Origin: Litorimonas sp964490745 | Lineage (GTDB): Bacteria; Pseudomonadota; Alphaproteobacteria; Caulobacterales; Maricaulaceae | DNA: 55,086 bases | Assembly: GCA_964490745.1 (NCBI GenBank) | Contig: CAZBDT010000002.1 | Span: 1 to 55,086 of the forward strand | Direction: 5' to 3' | Shown here: piece after piece, positions 44,381 to 52,663 of the stretch | Layout of the letters: each line of letters begins with the position of its first letter | Position numbering within the stretch: the first letter of the stretch is position 1 | The notes under the pieces: model-generated | What the model was told of the DNA's origin: nothing | Seen by the model: only the letters and a program-made list of their open reading frames with translations | The model's database searches: none | Translations under genes and position numbers: made by a program

Positions 44381-45211
44381 ATGGACACGGCAGACCAATC
44401 TATCAATGACAATGATGGTGATAAGCTCTATATTCACGAGCGATGGGGCCTTATCATTAATATGCTCCATGCCACCAAGGTGACCTCTGTTGATAGTTTC
44501 GCATCTGCTTTGAAAGTTTCGCCCGCGACGATTCGAAGAGATTTAAATGAACTCCATTCTGAGGGGCGTTTGCGCCGTGTCAGAGGCGGCGCTATAGCTG
44601 CGGAGCCGAATGAAACCTATAGCGATCCATATTTTGGATTGTCAGGACAACTTAGCCAAGCCGATAATTTAGAACTAAATTTGGCAGAGAAGTTAGCGAT
44701 TGGCCAAAAAGCCGCGTCAATGATTGAGGATAATGACTCAATCATCATCGATGGCGGTTCAACAACTGTGCATATGACGCAACATATAGACGCGGCGAAT
44801 TTGATGGTTCTCACGACGTCTATTCCGATTATGACTTCATTATTAGGACGTCCAAAAATTCGTATACTCATTGCGGGGGGTGAAGTCTTTCAAGAGCAGG
44901 CTCTCGTCTTAGACCCCTATAGTCATGGGATTGTGAATAAGTTCTCTGCGACAAAGCTCTTTATCGGGGCTCAGGCCGTCACGGCAAGAGGTCTCATGCA
45001 AACAGATCCATTACTGGTTCAAAATGAACAGCAACTCATCAGCAGAGCCGATAAAGTCATCTTGCTCGCCGATAGTTCTAAATTCGAAGCCAAGGCGAGC
45101 CTTTCTGTTTGTGGGCTTGATGCAATTGATACGGTTGTGACGGATTCTGGTCTGTCAGAGAGCGCACGAAAAATGTTGAATGATCATGATATTGAGATCG
45201 TGTTTGCATAA
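44381..45211 (+). CDS. DeoR-family transcriptional regulator
   Basis: A 276-residue DeoR regulator with an N-terminal HTH (VSPATIRRDLNELHSEGRLRRVRGGA) and a C-terminal DeoRC sensor domain with IIDGGSTTVHM and ILLADSSKF, which usually binds a sugar phosphate. It lies 107 bp after lldD, with the ribosome-binding GGAGATG region further up. It is the only specific regulator in the locus and the best candidate for the three similar 34-bp elements. The inducer is probably rhamnulose-1-phosphate or a related phosphate (inference). Confidence 0.92.
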   Translation: MDTADQSINDNDGDKLYIHERWGLIINMLHATKVTSVDSFASALKVSPATIRRDLNELHSEGRLRRVRGGAIAAEPNETYSDPYFGLSGQLSQADNLELNLAEKLAIGQKAASMIEDNDSIIIDGGSTTVHMTQHIDAANLMVLTTSIPIMTSLLGRPKIRILIAGGEVFQEQALVLDPYSHGIVNKFSATKLFIGAQAVTARGLMQTDPLLVQNEQQLISRADKVILLADSSKFEAKASLSVCGLDAIDTVVTDSGLSESARKMLNDHDIEIVFA

Positions 45212-45287
45212 AAAGGTATCTGGGTCAGTCTGCAGAGTTCATATTAAAAATTAAATCTTGCCCGTCCAAAAAATATTAGCTGCTCCT

Positions 45288-46217
45288 ATGAAGATTATGA
45301 AGCCTCATCAGACGTCGTGGCCCTCCAAAGATATCATACGGTTTACTTTTATATCTATAATTTCCGTGTCCATCTCGGCATGCGATCTCAACAGCATTGA
45401 AGAAAGCTTGCCTGTCAACTGTGCAACAGACGTCACGCAAACGATAAAGATTTCAGGCGGGGAAATTAGATTAGGCACAGATCGCGCCTATCCGGAAGAA
45501 TATTTCAGAGATACAAATATAGGTAACTATGACATAGATCGGTATGAAGTCACGAATAGCGAGTTCCGAACTTTCGTAGAAGAAACGGGTTATGTGACCA
45601 CCGCCGAAAAGCCGCAACCCGGTTTTAAGACCGCAGGTGGGGCTGTTTTTAAAGCCCCGACAGATACAAATCCGAGTTGGTGGCATTTTACGGAAGGAGC
45701 GAATTGGCGGCATCCGGAGGGTCCTGGCTCTTCGATCAAAGGGAAAGAAAATGAGCCGGTCGTTCAGGTTTCATTGGTTGATGCAAAAACCTATGCTGAT
45801 TGGGCGGGCCGGGCCGTCCCGAGTGAAGCGCAATGGGAACATGCTGCGCGCGGCGGCAGCGAAACTCTATTTGTTTGGGGAAATGAACGCGCGCCAGAGG
45901 GCGTCGAGCAAGCCAATACCTGGCAAGGCGCATTCCCTATAGAAAACACTGAAAAAGATGGTTTTTATCTGCGCTCACCCGTAGGCTGCTTCAACCCCAA
46001 TGATTTCGGTCTATATGATATGATCGGAAATGTCTGGGAATGGACGATCACTGAATACGATCAAACGGAGATAGAGAACAGCTACACAATTAAAGGGGGG
46101 TCATTTTTATGCGCCCCAAATTATTGCGCCCGTTACCGTGCGCCCGCGCGACAATCTCAAGAAGGCGATTTTTCGACAAATCATATCGGATTTAGAACCG
46201 TAAATGCGCCGCAGTAA
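45288..46217 (+). CDS. Formylglycine-generating enzyme (SUMF1 type), exported lipoprotein
   Basis: A 309-residue SUMF1/FGE protein. From the ATG at 45288 the N-terminus is a signal peptide with a lipobox ending SISAC (Cys32). FGE motifs are GGEIRLGTDRAYPEE, YEVTNSEFRTFVEETGY, AVPSEAQWEHAARGG, DMIGNVWEWT and GGSFLCAPNYCARYR, with Cys275 and Cys280 matching the copper-binding redox pair of human FGE (336/341). It should oxidise the motif cysteine of the two sulfatases in this locus. A signal peptide is unusual, as the characterised bacterial FGEs I know of act in the cytosol. A TTG at 45258 is less likely as start. Confidence 0.87.
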   Translation: MKIMKPHQTSWPSKDIIRFTFISIISVSISACDLNSIEESLPVNCATDVTQTIKISGGEIRLGTDRAYPEEYFRDTNIGNYDIDRYEVTNSEFRTFVEETGYVTTAEKPQPGFKTAGGAVFKAPTDTNPSWWHFTEGANWRHPEGPGSSIKGKENEPVVQVSLVDAKTYADWAGRAVPSEAQWEHAARGGSETLFVWGNERAPEGVEQANTWQGAFPIENTEKDGFYLRSPVGCFNPNDFGLYDMIGNVWEWTITEYDQTEIENSYTIKGGSFLCAPNYCARYRAPARQSQEGDFSTNHIGFRTVNAPQ

Positions 46218-46272
46218 ATAGAGACATTACACCCCTGTTACTGTTATGACTTTCCGGGTCTTGATGTTATTT

Positions 46273-46318
46273 TGACATTTAAGTCATTTTCCTGTCATGG
46301 GCTCTAAATGACATGACA
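46273..46318. promoter_or_regulatory. Cluster of TGACA/TGTCA half-sites
   Basis: Five TGACA, AGTCA or TGTCA elements occur within 46 bp (46273, 46282, 46293, 46309, 46314). They include the inverted repeats TGACATTTAAGTCA and TGTCAT...ATGACA. They lie about 100-140 bp upstream of the His-rich small protein gene and are a likely operator array for the downstream metal-type cassette. Two of them are 11 bp apart like Pho-box units, but the others break that pattern. Confidence 0.45.
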
Positions 46319-46413
46319 CCGATATGCGTTATCCGTCTGAAATCGTAGCTATCTATAGCTTATATACATCCATAGCACTTGTGAATGTTATTTCGTTACG
46401 CTAATGGACCGCG

Positions 46414-46806
46414 ATGAAGTTCGGATGGGAACAGAAACAGGGGCTCAATTGGCGCGCTATTGTCGTTCGTCAATTCGTCATTTGTTGTGTTCTGCTGTTT
46501 TCTTTTAGCCAATTTGCGGCAGCATTCCATATTCATGAAAGCGCTCATCAACACGAATATGAGCATGAGCATGAACAGCCTTCACATCGTACTTGCGATG
46601 TTTGTATTTTGGCGATTAATGATGACGCCGACCCTGAACAGTTAATCGACAATGATCTTGATTTGGTGCGTGTTGATGTAACAGGGCTTGCGCTCGCTGA
46701 AAATATAGCCGTTACGTCTTTCCTATATTTATCCCGAACGTCGGGACCTTATATGCCGCCTGATTTGCGGCGGAATGCCACTCGGGCACCACCGGTCCAG
46801 ATTTAA
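46414..46806 (+). CDS. His-rich secreted small protein (DUF2946-like)
   Basis: A 130-residue protein with an N-terminal hydrophobic segment (about 18-38), then a His/Glu-rich stretch HIHESAHQHEYEHEHEQPSH and a CDVC motif. This suits periplasmic metal binding. Small proteins with this plan (related to DUF2946) often stand directly upstream of TonB receptors for metals. The gene begins the receptor/ABC cassette, 97 bp before the receptor start, and ends in a basic RNATRAPPVQI tail. Copper or zinc handling is inferred. Confidence 0.65.
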   Translation: MKFGWEQKQGLNWRAIVVRQFVICCVLLFSFSQFAAAFHIHESAHQHEYEHEHEQPSHRTCDVCILAINDDADPEQLIDNDLDLVRVDVTGLALAENIAVTSFLYLSRTSGPYMPPDLRRNATRAPPVQI

Positions 46807-46903
46807 TTTACAGCGCAGCTTTCTTTAAATTCTTATTTTTTCCGCCCTACAGTTTTGCGTGGGGTGAACCCTAATTCTATTTTTGTAAACGATGGAGGGA
46901 CCC

Positions 46904-49093
46904 GTGCGTTCGCTTAAAACTTCTTCCCTGCTTATAGCAGGTCTTGGCCTCATGGCTGTATCTCATCCGGCATATGCGCAAAACTCTGATGACGAGGTCG
47001 TCGTCACAGCTCTGCGCCAAGCTTATCAGGGGGATTTTGCGCCTCTGGAAACGCCTCAAGCTAATCAACTTATCGATGAAGATTTGCTTCGTAATGTCGG
47101 CGCGATTAATCTCAATGATGCGCTTGATCTGTCAGCCTCTGTAGCACGTCAAAACAATTTTGGCGGTCTTTGGAACAGTTTCTCAATCCGCGGATTTTCG
47201 GGTGACATTAACTTGCCCAGTGGCTTCCTCGTCAATGGATTTAACGCTGGACGGGGCTTTGGTGGTCCTCGTGATCTCGTTGGTATTGAATCTGTAGAGA
47301 TTTTGAAAGGGCCTCGCTCGGCGCTTTTCGGCCGTGGTGAACCAGGCGGGACGATTAATCTCGTCACCAAGCGCCCAAATTTCGAGAATGGTGGGTATCT
47401 ACAAGGTACCATTGGCAGCTGGGATCAGTATCGGTTTGAGGGTGATGCGCAGATCTTTACCGAGGGTGAAGGTGGTGCAGCCGGTTTCCGACTCACAGGT
47501 TTTTATGAGGATGCCGAGAGTTTCCGAAATGATGTCGAAACTGAAAAGTTCGGGCTATATCCATCCGTGATGCTCGCCCTAGGCGACACGACTTTGAGTT
47601 ATGAATTGGAATATACAGAACAAGAATTGCCGTTTGATCGGGGCGTTGTCTTTTCTGATGAATTCGGGTTCTCCCCGCGCGATTTATTCGTCGGAGAGCC
47701 CGTGCCGATTGAGACGCAGGTCTTGGGCCACCAGATTGAAGTGGGTCACGAGTTCAATGAAAATTGGAGTTTCCTCGGCGGATTTGGTTATCGTGAAACA
47801 ACACTGGAAGGCGATGCATTCGAACCTCAATTTGGTTCGCGTCAAACTTATTTCCGGGACGGACAAACCATTTCCCGCTTCTTCCGGTCGCGTGATTTTG
47901 AGTCTGATTACTTTGTGCTTCGCGGTGAGGTTTCAGGTGAGTTTGAAACGGGCGCTTTGCGTCACCGTTTAATCTTCGGCGCGGATTATGACGAGTTCTC
48001 TAATACGCTCGTCATTGATCGGGGTCGTCCAAGTCCGCGTGGAGATTTTCTGGGCGATGGCCGCGCTCCGTCTGAAGCGACACCTGAAGAAGCGGGACGG
48101 TTCCTCCTGCTAGATGTAAACAATCCCGTTTACGGCTTAAACCTTGACCCCGCAGCGGGTGCGAACACGAACCGCAACGAAGTCCTGCAAGGATATGGTG
48201 TTTACTTCCAAGATCAGATCGACATTACGGATCAACTACAAATTCGTATTGGTGGCCGATATGATGATTTTGAGCAGGATTTAACTAACCGCCTTGCGCA
48301 ACCTGCGACAACGATCAACGCCGAAGATAGTCGTTTCTCGCCTCAAGTCGGGGCCGTCTATCTCATCAATGATGATGTAAGTGTCTATGCAAGTTACGGG
48401 GAGGGTTTCCGCCTCCAGACAGGACAGGATTTCCAAGGCAATCAATTTGATCCGAACATCACAGAGTCGATTGAAGCTGGTTTTAAAGCCGACTTTGGTG
48501 GTCTGACGGATAGCGTAACCGGTGCCTTGACTGTTTCGGTTTTCCAAATTGATCAAAGCAATTTCCTTGTGAATGACGACCGCCCTGAAGCGACAGCTGT
48601 TGGTTTCTTTTCGATTGCTGCAGGGGAAGCTCGCTCCCGCGGTGCTGAAGTTGATGCCAATTTGGAGTTTGACGGCGATATCAGCCTTTGGGCCTCTTAT
48701 GCCTTCACAGATGCAAAATTCCGAAACGAGTTTGCCGATGCAGATGGTTTTGGCTTCACAATCGAAGCGGGCGATCCGCTGATCAATACGCCTAAACATC
48801 AGTTAAGCTTGCAAGCCAGCAAAGGTTTCGATCTTGGTCGTTTTGAAGCTGAACTTGGCGGCGGCGTCCTCTATGTTGGCGATCGGAATGGCTTTGTCGG
48901 TTCAGACTTTGAATTGCCGGATTATACAACTGTTCGGGCTTTCGCCGAAGTAGGCTTGGCCGAAAACACCTCCATTCGACTTGATGTCGATAATATTTTT
49001 GATGAGACGTTTTACACCAATTCATTTGCAAATGTGTGGGTGCAGCCGGGTGATCCCCGTCGCGTCCGTCTGACTGCGCGTTACGGATTCTAG
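46904..49093 (+). CDS. TonB-dependent siderophore-receptor-like protein
   Basis: A 729-residue receptor. The preferred start is GTG at 46904, because GGAGGG (46894-46899) is placed correctly before it and a signal peptide ending AYAQ follows at once. The ATG at 46892 would contain its own ribosome-binding site. It has a TonB box DDEVVVTAL, a plug with FSIRGFSGD, ESVEILKGPRSALFGRGEPGG and INLVTKRP, and a barrel ending RLTARYGF. It belongs to the FhuA/FecA-like siderophore group. The ABC transporter follows after 9 bp. Confidence 0.9.
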   Translation: MRSLKTSSLLIAGLGLMAVSHPAYAQNSDDEVVVTALRQAYQGDFAPLETPQANQLIDEDLLRNVGAINLNDALDLSASVARQNNFGGLWNSFSIRGFSGDINLPSGFLVNGFNAGRGFGGPRDLVGIESVEILKGPRSALFGRGEPGGTINLVTKRPNFENGGYLQGTIGSWDQYRFEGDAQIFTEGEGGAAGFRLTGFYEDAESFRNDVETEKFGLYPSVMLALGDTTLSYELEYTEQELPFDRGVVFSDEFGFSPRDLFVGEPVPIETQVLGHQIEVGHEFNENWSFLGGFGYRETTLEGDAFEPQFGSRQTYFRDGQTISRFFRSRDFESDYFVLRGEVSGEFETGALRHRLIFGADYDEFSNTLVIDRGRPSPRGDFLGDGRAPSEATPEEAGRFLLLDVNNPVYGLNLDPAAGANTNRNEVLQGYGVYFQDQIDITDQLQIRIGGRYDDFEQDLTNRLAQPATTINAEDSRFSPQVGAVYLINDDVSVYASYGEGFRLQTGQDFQGNQFDPNITESIEAGFKADFGGLTDSVTGALTVSVFQIDQSNFLVNDDRPEATAVGFFSIAAGEARSRGAEVDANLEFDGDISLWASYAFTDAKFRNEFADADGFGFTIEAGDPLINTPKHQLSLQASKGFDLGRFEAELGGGVLYVGDRNGFVGSDFELPDYTTVRAFAEVGLAENTSIRLDVDNIFDETFYTNSFANVWVQPGDPRRVRLTARYGF

Positions 49094-49102
49094 GAGGTCT
49101 AT

Positions 49103-49819
49103 ATGGCTGCGATTATTATTGAAGATCTGATCGTTAGTCGCGGAGGTGCCCGGATATTAAAGGGCATCTCACTAAATGTAGAACCGGGCAGCGTTTATGC
49201 GCTGCTCGGGGGTAATGGGGCGGGGAAATCAACCACCCTTTTGACAATACTCGGCTTCCTCTCACCGGATGCGGGTACGGCCTCTGTTCTGAACCAGGAT
49301 GTAACGCAGAATATTAATACAGTCAGACAGAATATGGCGTATTTGCCAGAAGCGGCCACGCTATATCCGCATTTAAATGCTTATGAGAATTTAGGCTATT
49401 TTCTGGATTTAGCGGGTAAGACAGCCGCACAAGCAGAGCTGGATAAAGCACTGGATGAAGTTGGTCTTCAAAAAGAGGCTCGCACACGTCAAATGGATAA
49501 TTATTCAAAGGGTATGCGGCAGAAAGTTTCGATTGCGCTTGCTATATTGCGCGAAACGCCAGTGCTTTTATTGGATGAACCGACCTCGGGTCTCGATCCT
49601 GTTGCCATTGATGAATTTAATGCCTTGGTTAGAAAGCTCGCAGGGCAAGGCAAAACAATCCTCATGGTGACCCATGATGTTTATGGGGCGTGTCAGGTTG
49701 CAGACCGTATAGGCCTTTTGCGGCATGGTGAATTAGTGGGTAGTTTTGACGCGCCGGATACAGGCCAAATAGATACAAAAATCGTTCATCAGGCTTTCGC
49801 TGAAAGGGCGTCCATATGA
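49103..49819 (+). CDS. ABC transporter ATP-binding protein
   Basis: A 238-residue ABC ATPase of the ABC-2 export branch, with Walker A GGNGAGKST, signature YSKGMRQKVSIALA and Walker B VLLLDEPTSGLDP. AGGAGGT stands just before the ATG. It overlaps the first permease gene by 4 nt. The cassette order (receptor, ATPase, two permeases) suggests joint function with the TonB receptor. Confidence 0.92.
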   Translation: MAAIIIEDLIVSRGGARILKGISLNVEPGSVYALLGGNGAGKSTTLLTILGFLSPDAGTASVLNQDVTQNINTVRQNMAYLPEAATLYPHLNAYENLGYFLDLAGKTAAQAELDKALDEVGLQKEARTRQMDNYSKGMRQKVSIALAILRETPVLLLDEPTSGLDPVAIDEFNALVRKLAGQGKTILMVTHDVYGACQVADRIGLLRHGELVGSFDAPDTGQIDTKIVHQAFAERASI

Positions 49820-51252
49820 ACATGACGGTCACGATTGCAAGAGAGGAATGGCGACAGTGGAGACGCTCGCGTCTTGCCAGGCTCAGCCTTATCGTCTTTT
49901 CAGTTCTGCTCATATTTACCACAATTCTAACGCTCATTGATGTGCAAGAGGCACGTCATGAAAGATTGCATCAGCAGGAACAGGCTGAGCAGACATTTTT
50001 GGATCAGCCGGATCGCCATCCACACCGCATGGTACATTATGGTCATTATGTTTTTCGCGCGCCACCTCCGCTGGCTATTTTCGACCCGGGTGTAGATGCC
50101 GTAACAGGGCAGTCGATATTTTTAGAAGGCCATCGGCAAAACTCGGCCATGTTTGCAGATGCCCGCGCAGACGCCCGCACGGGTGGTTTTGGTGCGCTCT
50201 CAACCGCCAAAATCTATCATTTGTTCTTGCCATTGCTTATTATTGCGCTGGGACATGGCGTCATATTGCGGGAAAGGGAGGCGCGAACTCTTGGGCCTCT
50301 ACTGTCCCAAGGCGTCAGTGGCACGCGTCTCTATCGAGGCAAATTATTGGCGCTCACAGCTTTAATCGGTGTGTTATCTTTGCCTGCACTTATCTCGGTT
50401 CTTATCGCCAGCCTTCAAGGTGAAAGCCTTGCGACTGGATTAGCGCTTTATCTCGGCCATCTTCTTTATCTTTTTATCTGGGCCGGACTCGCCCTTTTCG
50501 TATCTGTTGCAACTCGCTCGCGTGGCTTCGCACTCGGTATATTGCTAGCGGTTTGGGTTGTTACGGTTTTGGTTATTCCGCGCATAGGCGTGACATCGGC
50601 GAGTGCTTCCATCCCGACGGAGGGAAAAATCCTCACAGATATGCGCATGAATGAAGACCTTCGGAAGTTAGGAGATGGACATAATGCGTCTGATCCAGCT
50701 TTTAATGAGTTGAAAGCCGATACGCTGGCGAAATATGGCGTCGATAAAATCGAAGACTTACCCGTGAATTATCGCGGCGTTGTTGCCTCTGCAAGTGAAG
50801 AGAAACTGACAAAGACGCTGAATGAATATGCTGAAAAACGGCTGAGCCGTGAAGCGGCCCAAGCGGCTCACCTGTCAAATTATAGTTGGCTGTCGCCCTA
50901 TCTCGCAATTAGCGGCGCATCCCGTAATTTCGCAGGCACGGACCTCTCGACCCATCACCGTTTTCTGCGTGAGGCGGAAGTTTTGAGATATGAATTTGTC
51001 CAAGGTTTGAACAAAGCCCATGTCGAACAACTATCTTATGAAGATGATATGAACCGCAATAAGGGCGAAGAGGGCTGGCGCAAAGCCCGTATTGATGCCG
51101 CAAATTGGCAAGTCTTAAATAATTTCAGATTTGTGCCTGACCAAGCCAAACTGCGTATCCATCGGGCTTTACCACAAATCTTTGCGCTCCTACTTTGGCT
51201 TGCCGCATTGCTGAGCGCGGGCTTTTTCGTGTCACGGAGGTTAAAACCATGA
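49816..51252 (+). CDS. ABC-2-type permease with DUF3526-like domain (first)
   Basis: A 478-residue membrane protein: one N-terminal helix (about 22-42), then a periplasmic His-rich segment (His 48, 52, 68, 70, 74, 77) with DPGVDAVTGQSIFLEGHRQN. A group of helices (about 130-265), a second large extracytoplasmic part and a C-terminal helix follow. This plan is that of the DUF3526/ABC-2 permeases. The substrate is unknown. Stop and next start overlap (ATGA). Confidence 0.82.
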   Translation: MNMTVTIAREEWRQWRRSRLARLSLIVFSVLLIFTTILTLIDVQEARHERLHQQEQAEQTFLDQPDRHPHRMVHYGHYVFRAPPPLAIFDPGVDAVTGQSIFLEGHRQNSAMFADARADARTGGFGALSTAKIYHLFLPLLIIALGHGVILREREARTLGPLLSQGVSGTRLYRGKLLALTALIGVLSLPALISVLIASLQGESLATGLALYLGHLLYLFIWAGLALFVSVATRSRGFALGILLAVWVVTVLVIPRIGVTSASASIPTEGKILTDMRMNEDLRKLGDGHNASDPAFNELKADTLAKYGVDKIEDLPVNYRGVVASASEEKLTKTLNEYAEKRLSREAAQAAHLSNYSWLSPYLAISGASRNFAGTDLSTHHRFLREAEVLRYEFVQGLNKAHVEQLSYEDDMNRNKGEEGWRKARIDAANWQVLNNFRFVPDQAKLRIHRALPQIFALLLWLAALLSAGFFVSRRLKP

Positions 51253-52511
51253 TGCGTGAATTCAAATTTATGCTTCGCGATAAGGCCGTCTGGGTCTGGC
51301 TGTTACTGGCTTTTTTATTCTCATCCACTGCCGTTATTCTGGGTATGAATGAGATCAGCCAGCAGCGTGCGGAAATAGTTGAATTACGTGAGTTAGATAA
51401 AAACGAGCGTGAAATTGTTCTCGGTGAACAATCTGATTGGGGCGCTGCGGCTTATTATACATTTCACCTCACTTATGATGCGCCATCTGATTTTGCTTTT
51501 GCAGCCTTAGGGCAAAGAGATGTCAGCCCGTGGAAACACCGCATTAGAATGTTGGCGCTTGAAGGTCAGATTTATGAGACTGATGCGAATAATCCTGATT
51601 TTGCGTTGATAGGGCGCTTTGATTTTGCGTTTGTCGCCACATTGATCGCGCCCTTACTTGTCATCCTTTTACTCTTTGATTTGCGGTCAGGCGAACAAAC
51701 CGCAGGACGCCTTCGCTTGATAGAAGCTAGTAGTCAAAATATCCGACAAGTTTGGTGGAGCCGCGCAGCTTTACGTGTTGGCGCATTGGCTCTCGCGCTC
51801 TGTCTGCCTTTAATTGTGGCGGGACTTCTCTCCGGGCCCTCATTGAGTAAACTTTTTATTTGCTCGATAGCTGTCGGTTTATACTTAATTTTCTGGACCG
51901 CGCTTACACTCTGGTTCACGCCTGCTGCGAAAACAGGTGCCTATAATTTGATGATTATGTTGGGGGTTTGGCTTATTTTATGTGCCGTCATTCCGGCAAC
52001 GTTGACACAAGCGATTAATCGTATTGTTCCTCTTCCTGATGGGGGCGAAATCGTTTTGACGCAGCGTGAAGCCGTTAATGATGCGTGGGACCTTCCCAGA
52101 GACGCCACCTATGACCCGTTTATGGAACGCCATCCTGAATGGGACGCCTATCGCAAATGGGACAGCGATGGCTTTGAATGGAAATGGTATTACGCATTTC
52201 AGCAAGTGGGGGATCAGAGAGCCGAAAAGCTAAGTCAGGCCTATCGGGAGGGACGTCAGAAGCGTGACAAGATAGCCGGCATTACAAGTCTTATATCGCC
52301 TGCCACGCTTTTGGCGCGCACCTTAGAAGGGCTTGCGGATACGGATATGAAATCTGCGATGGCATATGAATCGCGTGTGCGGGATTTTCATGCCAAACTG
52401 CGCGCTTGGTATTATCCAAGACTATTTCCAAATTTAGACTATGACGGAGAAGCCGCTAATTCAGAGCTTGCTGATCTGGATTATGGGCATTTTGAAAATA
52501 CCGGGGACTAA
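51249..52511 (+). CDS. ABC-2-type permease with DUF3526-like domain (second)
   Basis: A 420-residue permease paired with the preceding one: N-terminal helix (about 12-32), periplasmic domain with AAAYYTFHLTYDAPSDFAFA, membrane helices about 115-265 and a long extracytoplasmic C-terminal region. The ATG at 51249 (MMREFKFML) overlaps the upstream stop and follows GGAGG, so the longer frame from 51195 is rejected. Together with the ATPase it forms a heterodimeric exporter or extractor of unknown cargo. Confidence 0.8.
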   Translation: MMREFKFMLRDKAVWVWLLLAFLFSSTAVILGMNEISQQRAEIVELRELDKNEREIVLGEQSDWGAAAYYTFHLTYDAPSDFAFAALGQRDVSPWKHRIRMLALEGQIYETDANNPDFALIGRFDFAFVATLIAPLLVILLLFDLRSGEQTAGRLRLIEASSQNIRQVWWSRAALRVGALALALCLPLIVAGLLSGPSLSKLFICSIAVGLYLIFWTALTLWFTPAAKTGAYNLMIMLGVWLILCAVIPATLTQAINRIVPLPDGGEIVLTQREAVNDAWDLPRDATYDPFMERHPEWDAYRKWDSDGFEWKWYYAFQQVGDQRAEKLSQAYREGRQKRDKIAGITSLISPATLLARTLEGLADTDMKSAMAYESRVRDFHAKLRAWYYPRLFPNLDYDGEAANSELADLDYGHFENTGD

Positions 52512-52663
52512 GCCCGTTCGTTTAGCGCCTGGTTGAGCGCGATATTCATATAATGTTGTGGTCGACGAATTGTGAGGTAACGGAGCATAGCTAGAAAAAT
52601 CCTTCCGTTTTCTCTTATCCCTGTATATCTGTGGCGACATATTAAAAACTATGGACACCAGTT

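Noticed and set aside
46282..46303. Pho box upstream of the metal-type cassette
   Set aside because: GTCAT occurs twice 11 bp apart as in a Pho box, but neighbouring half-sites are inverted and off phase, so the symmetric array is the simpler reading.
48281..48799. 172-codon minus-strand frame inside the second TonB receptor
   Set aside because: Shadow of the receptor coding frame; no start signal or recognisable domain.
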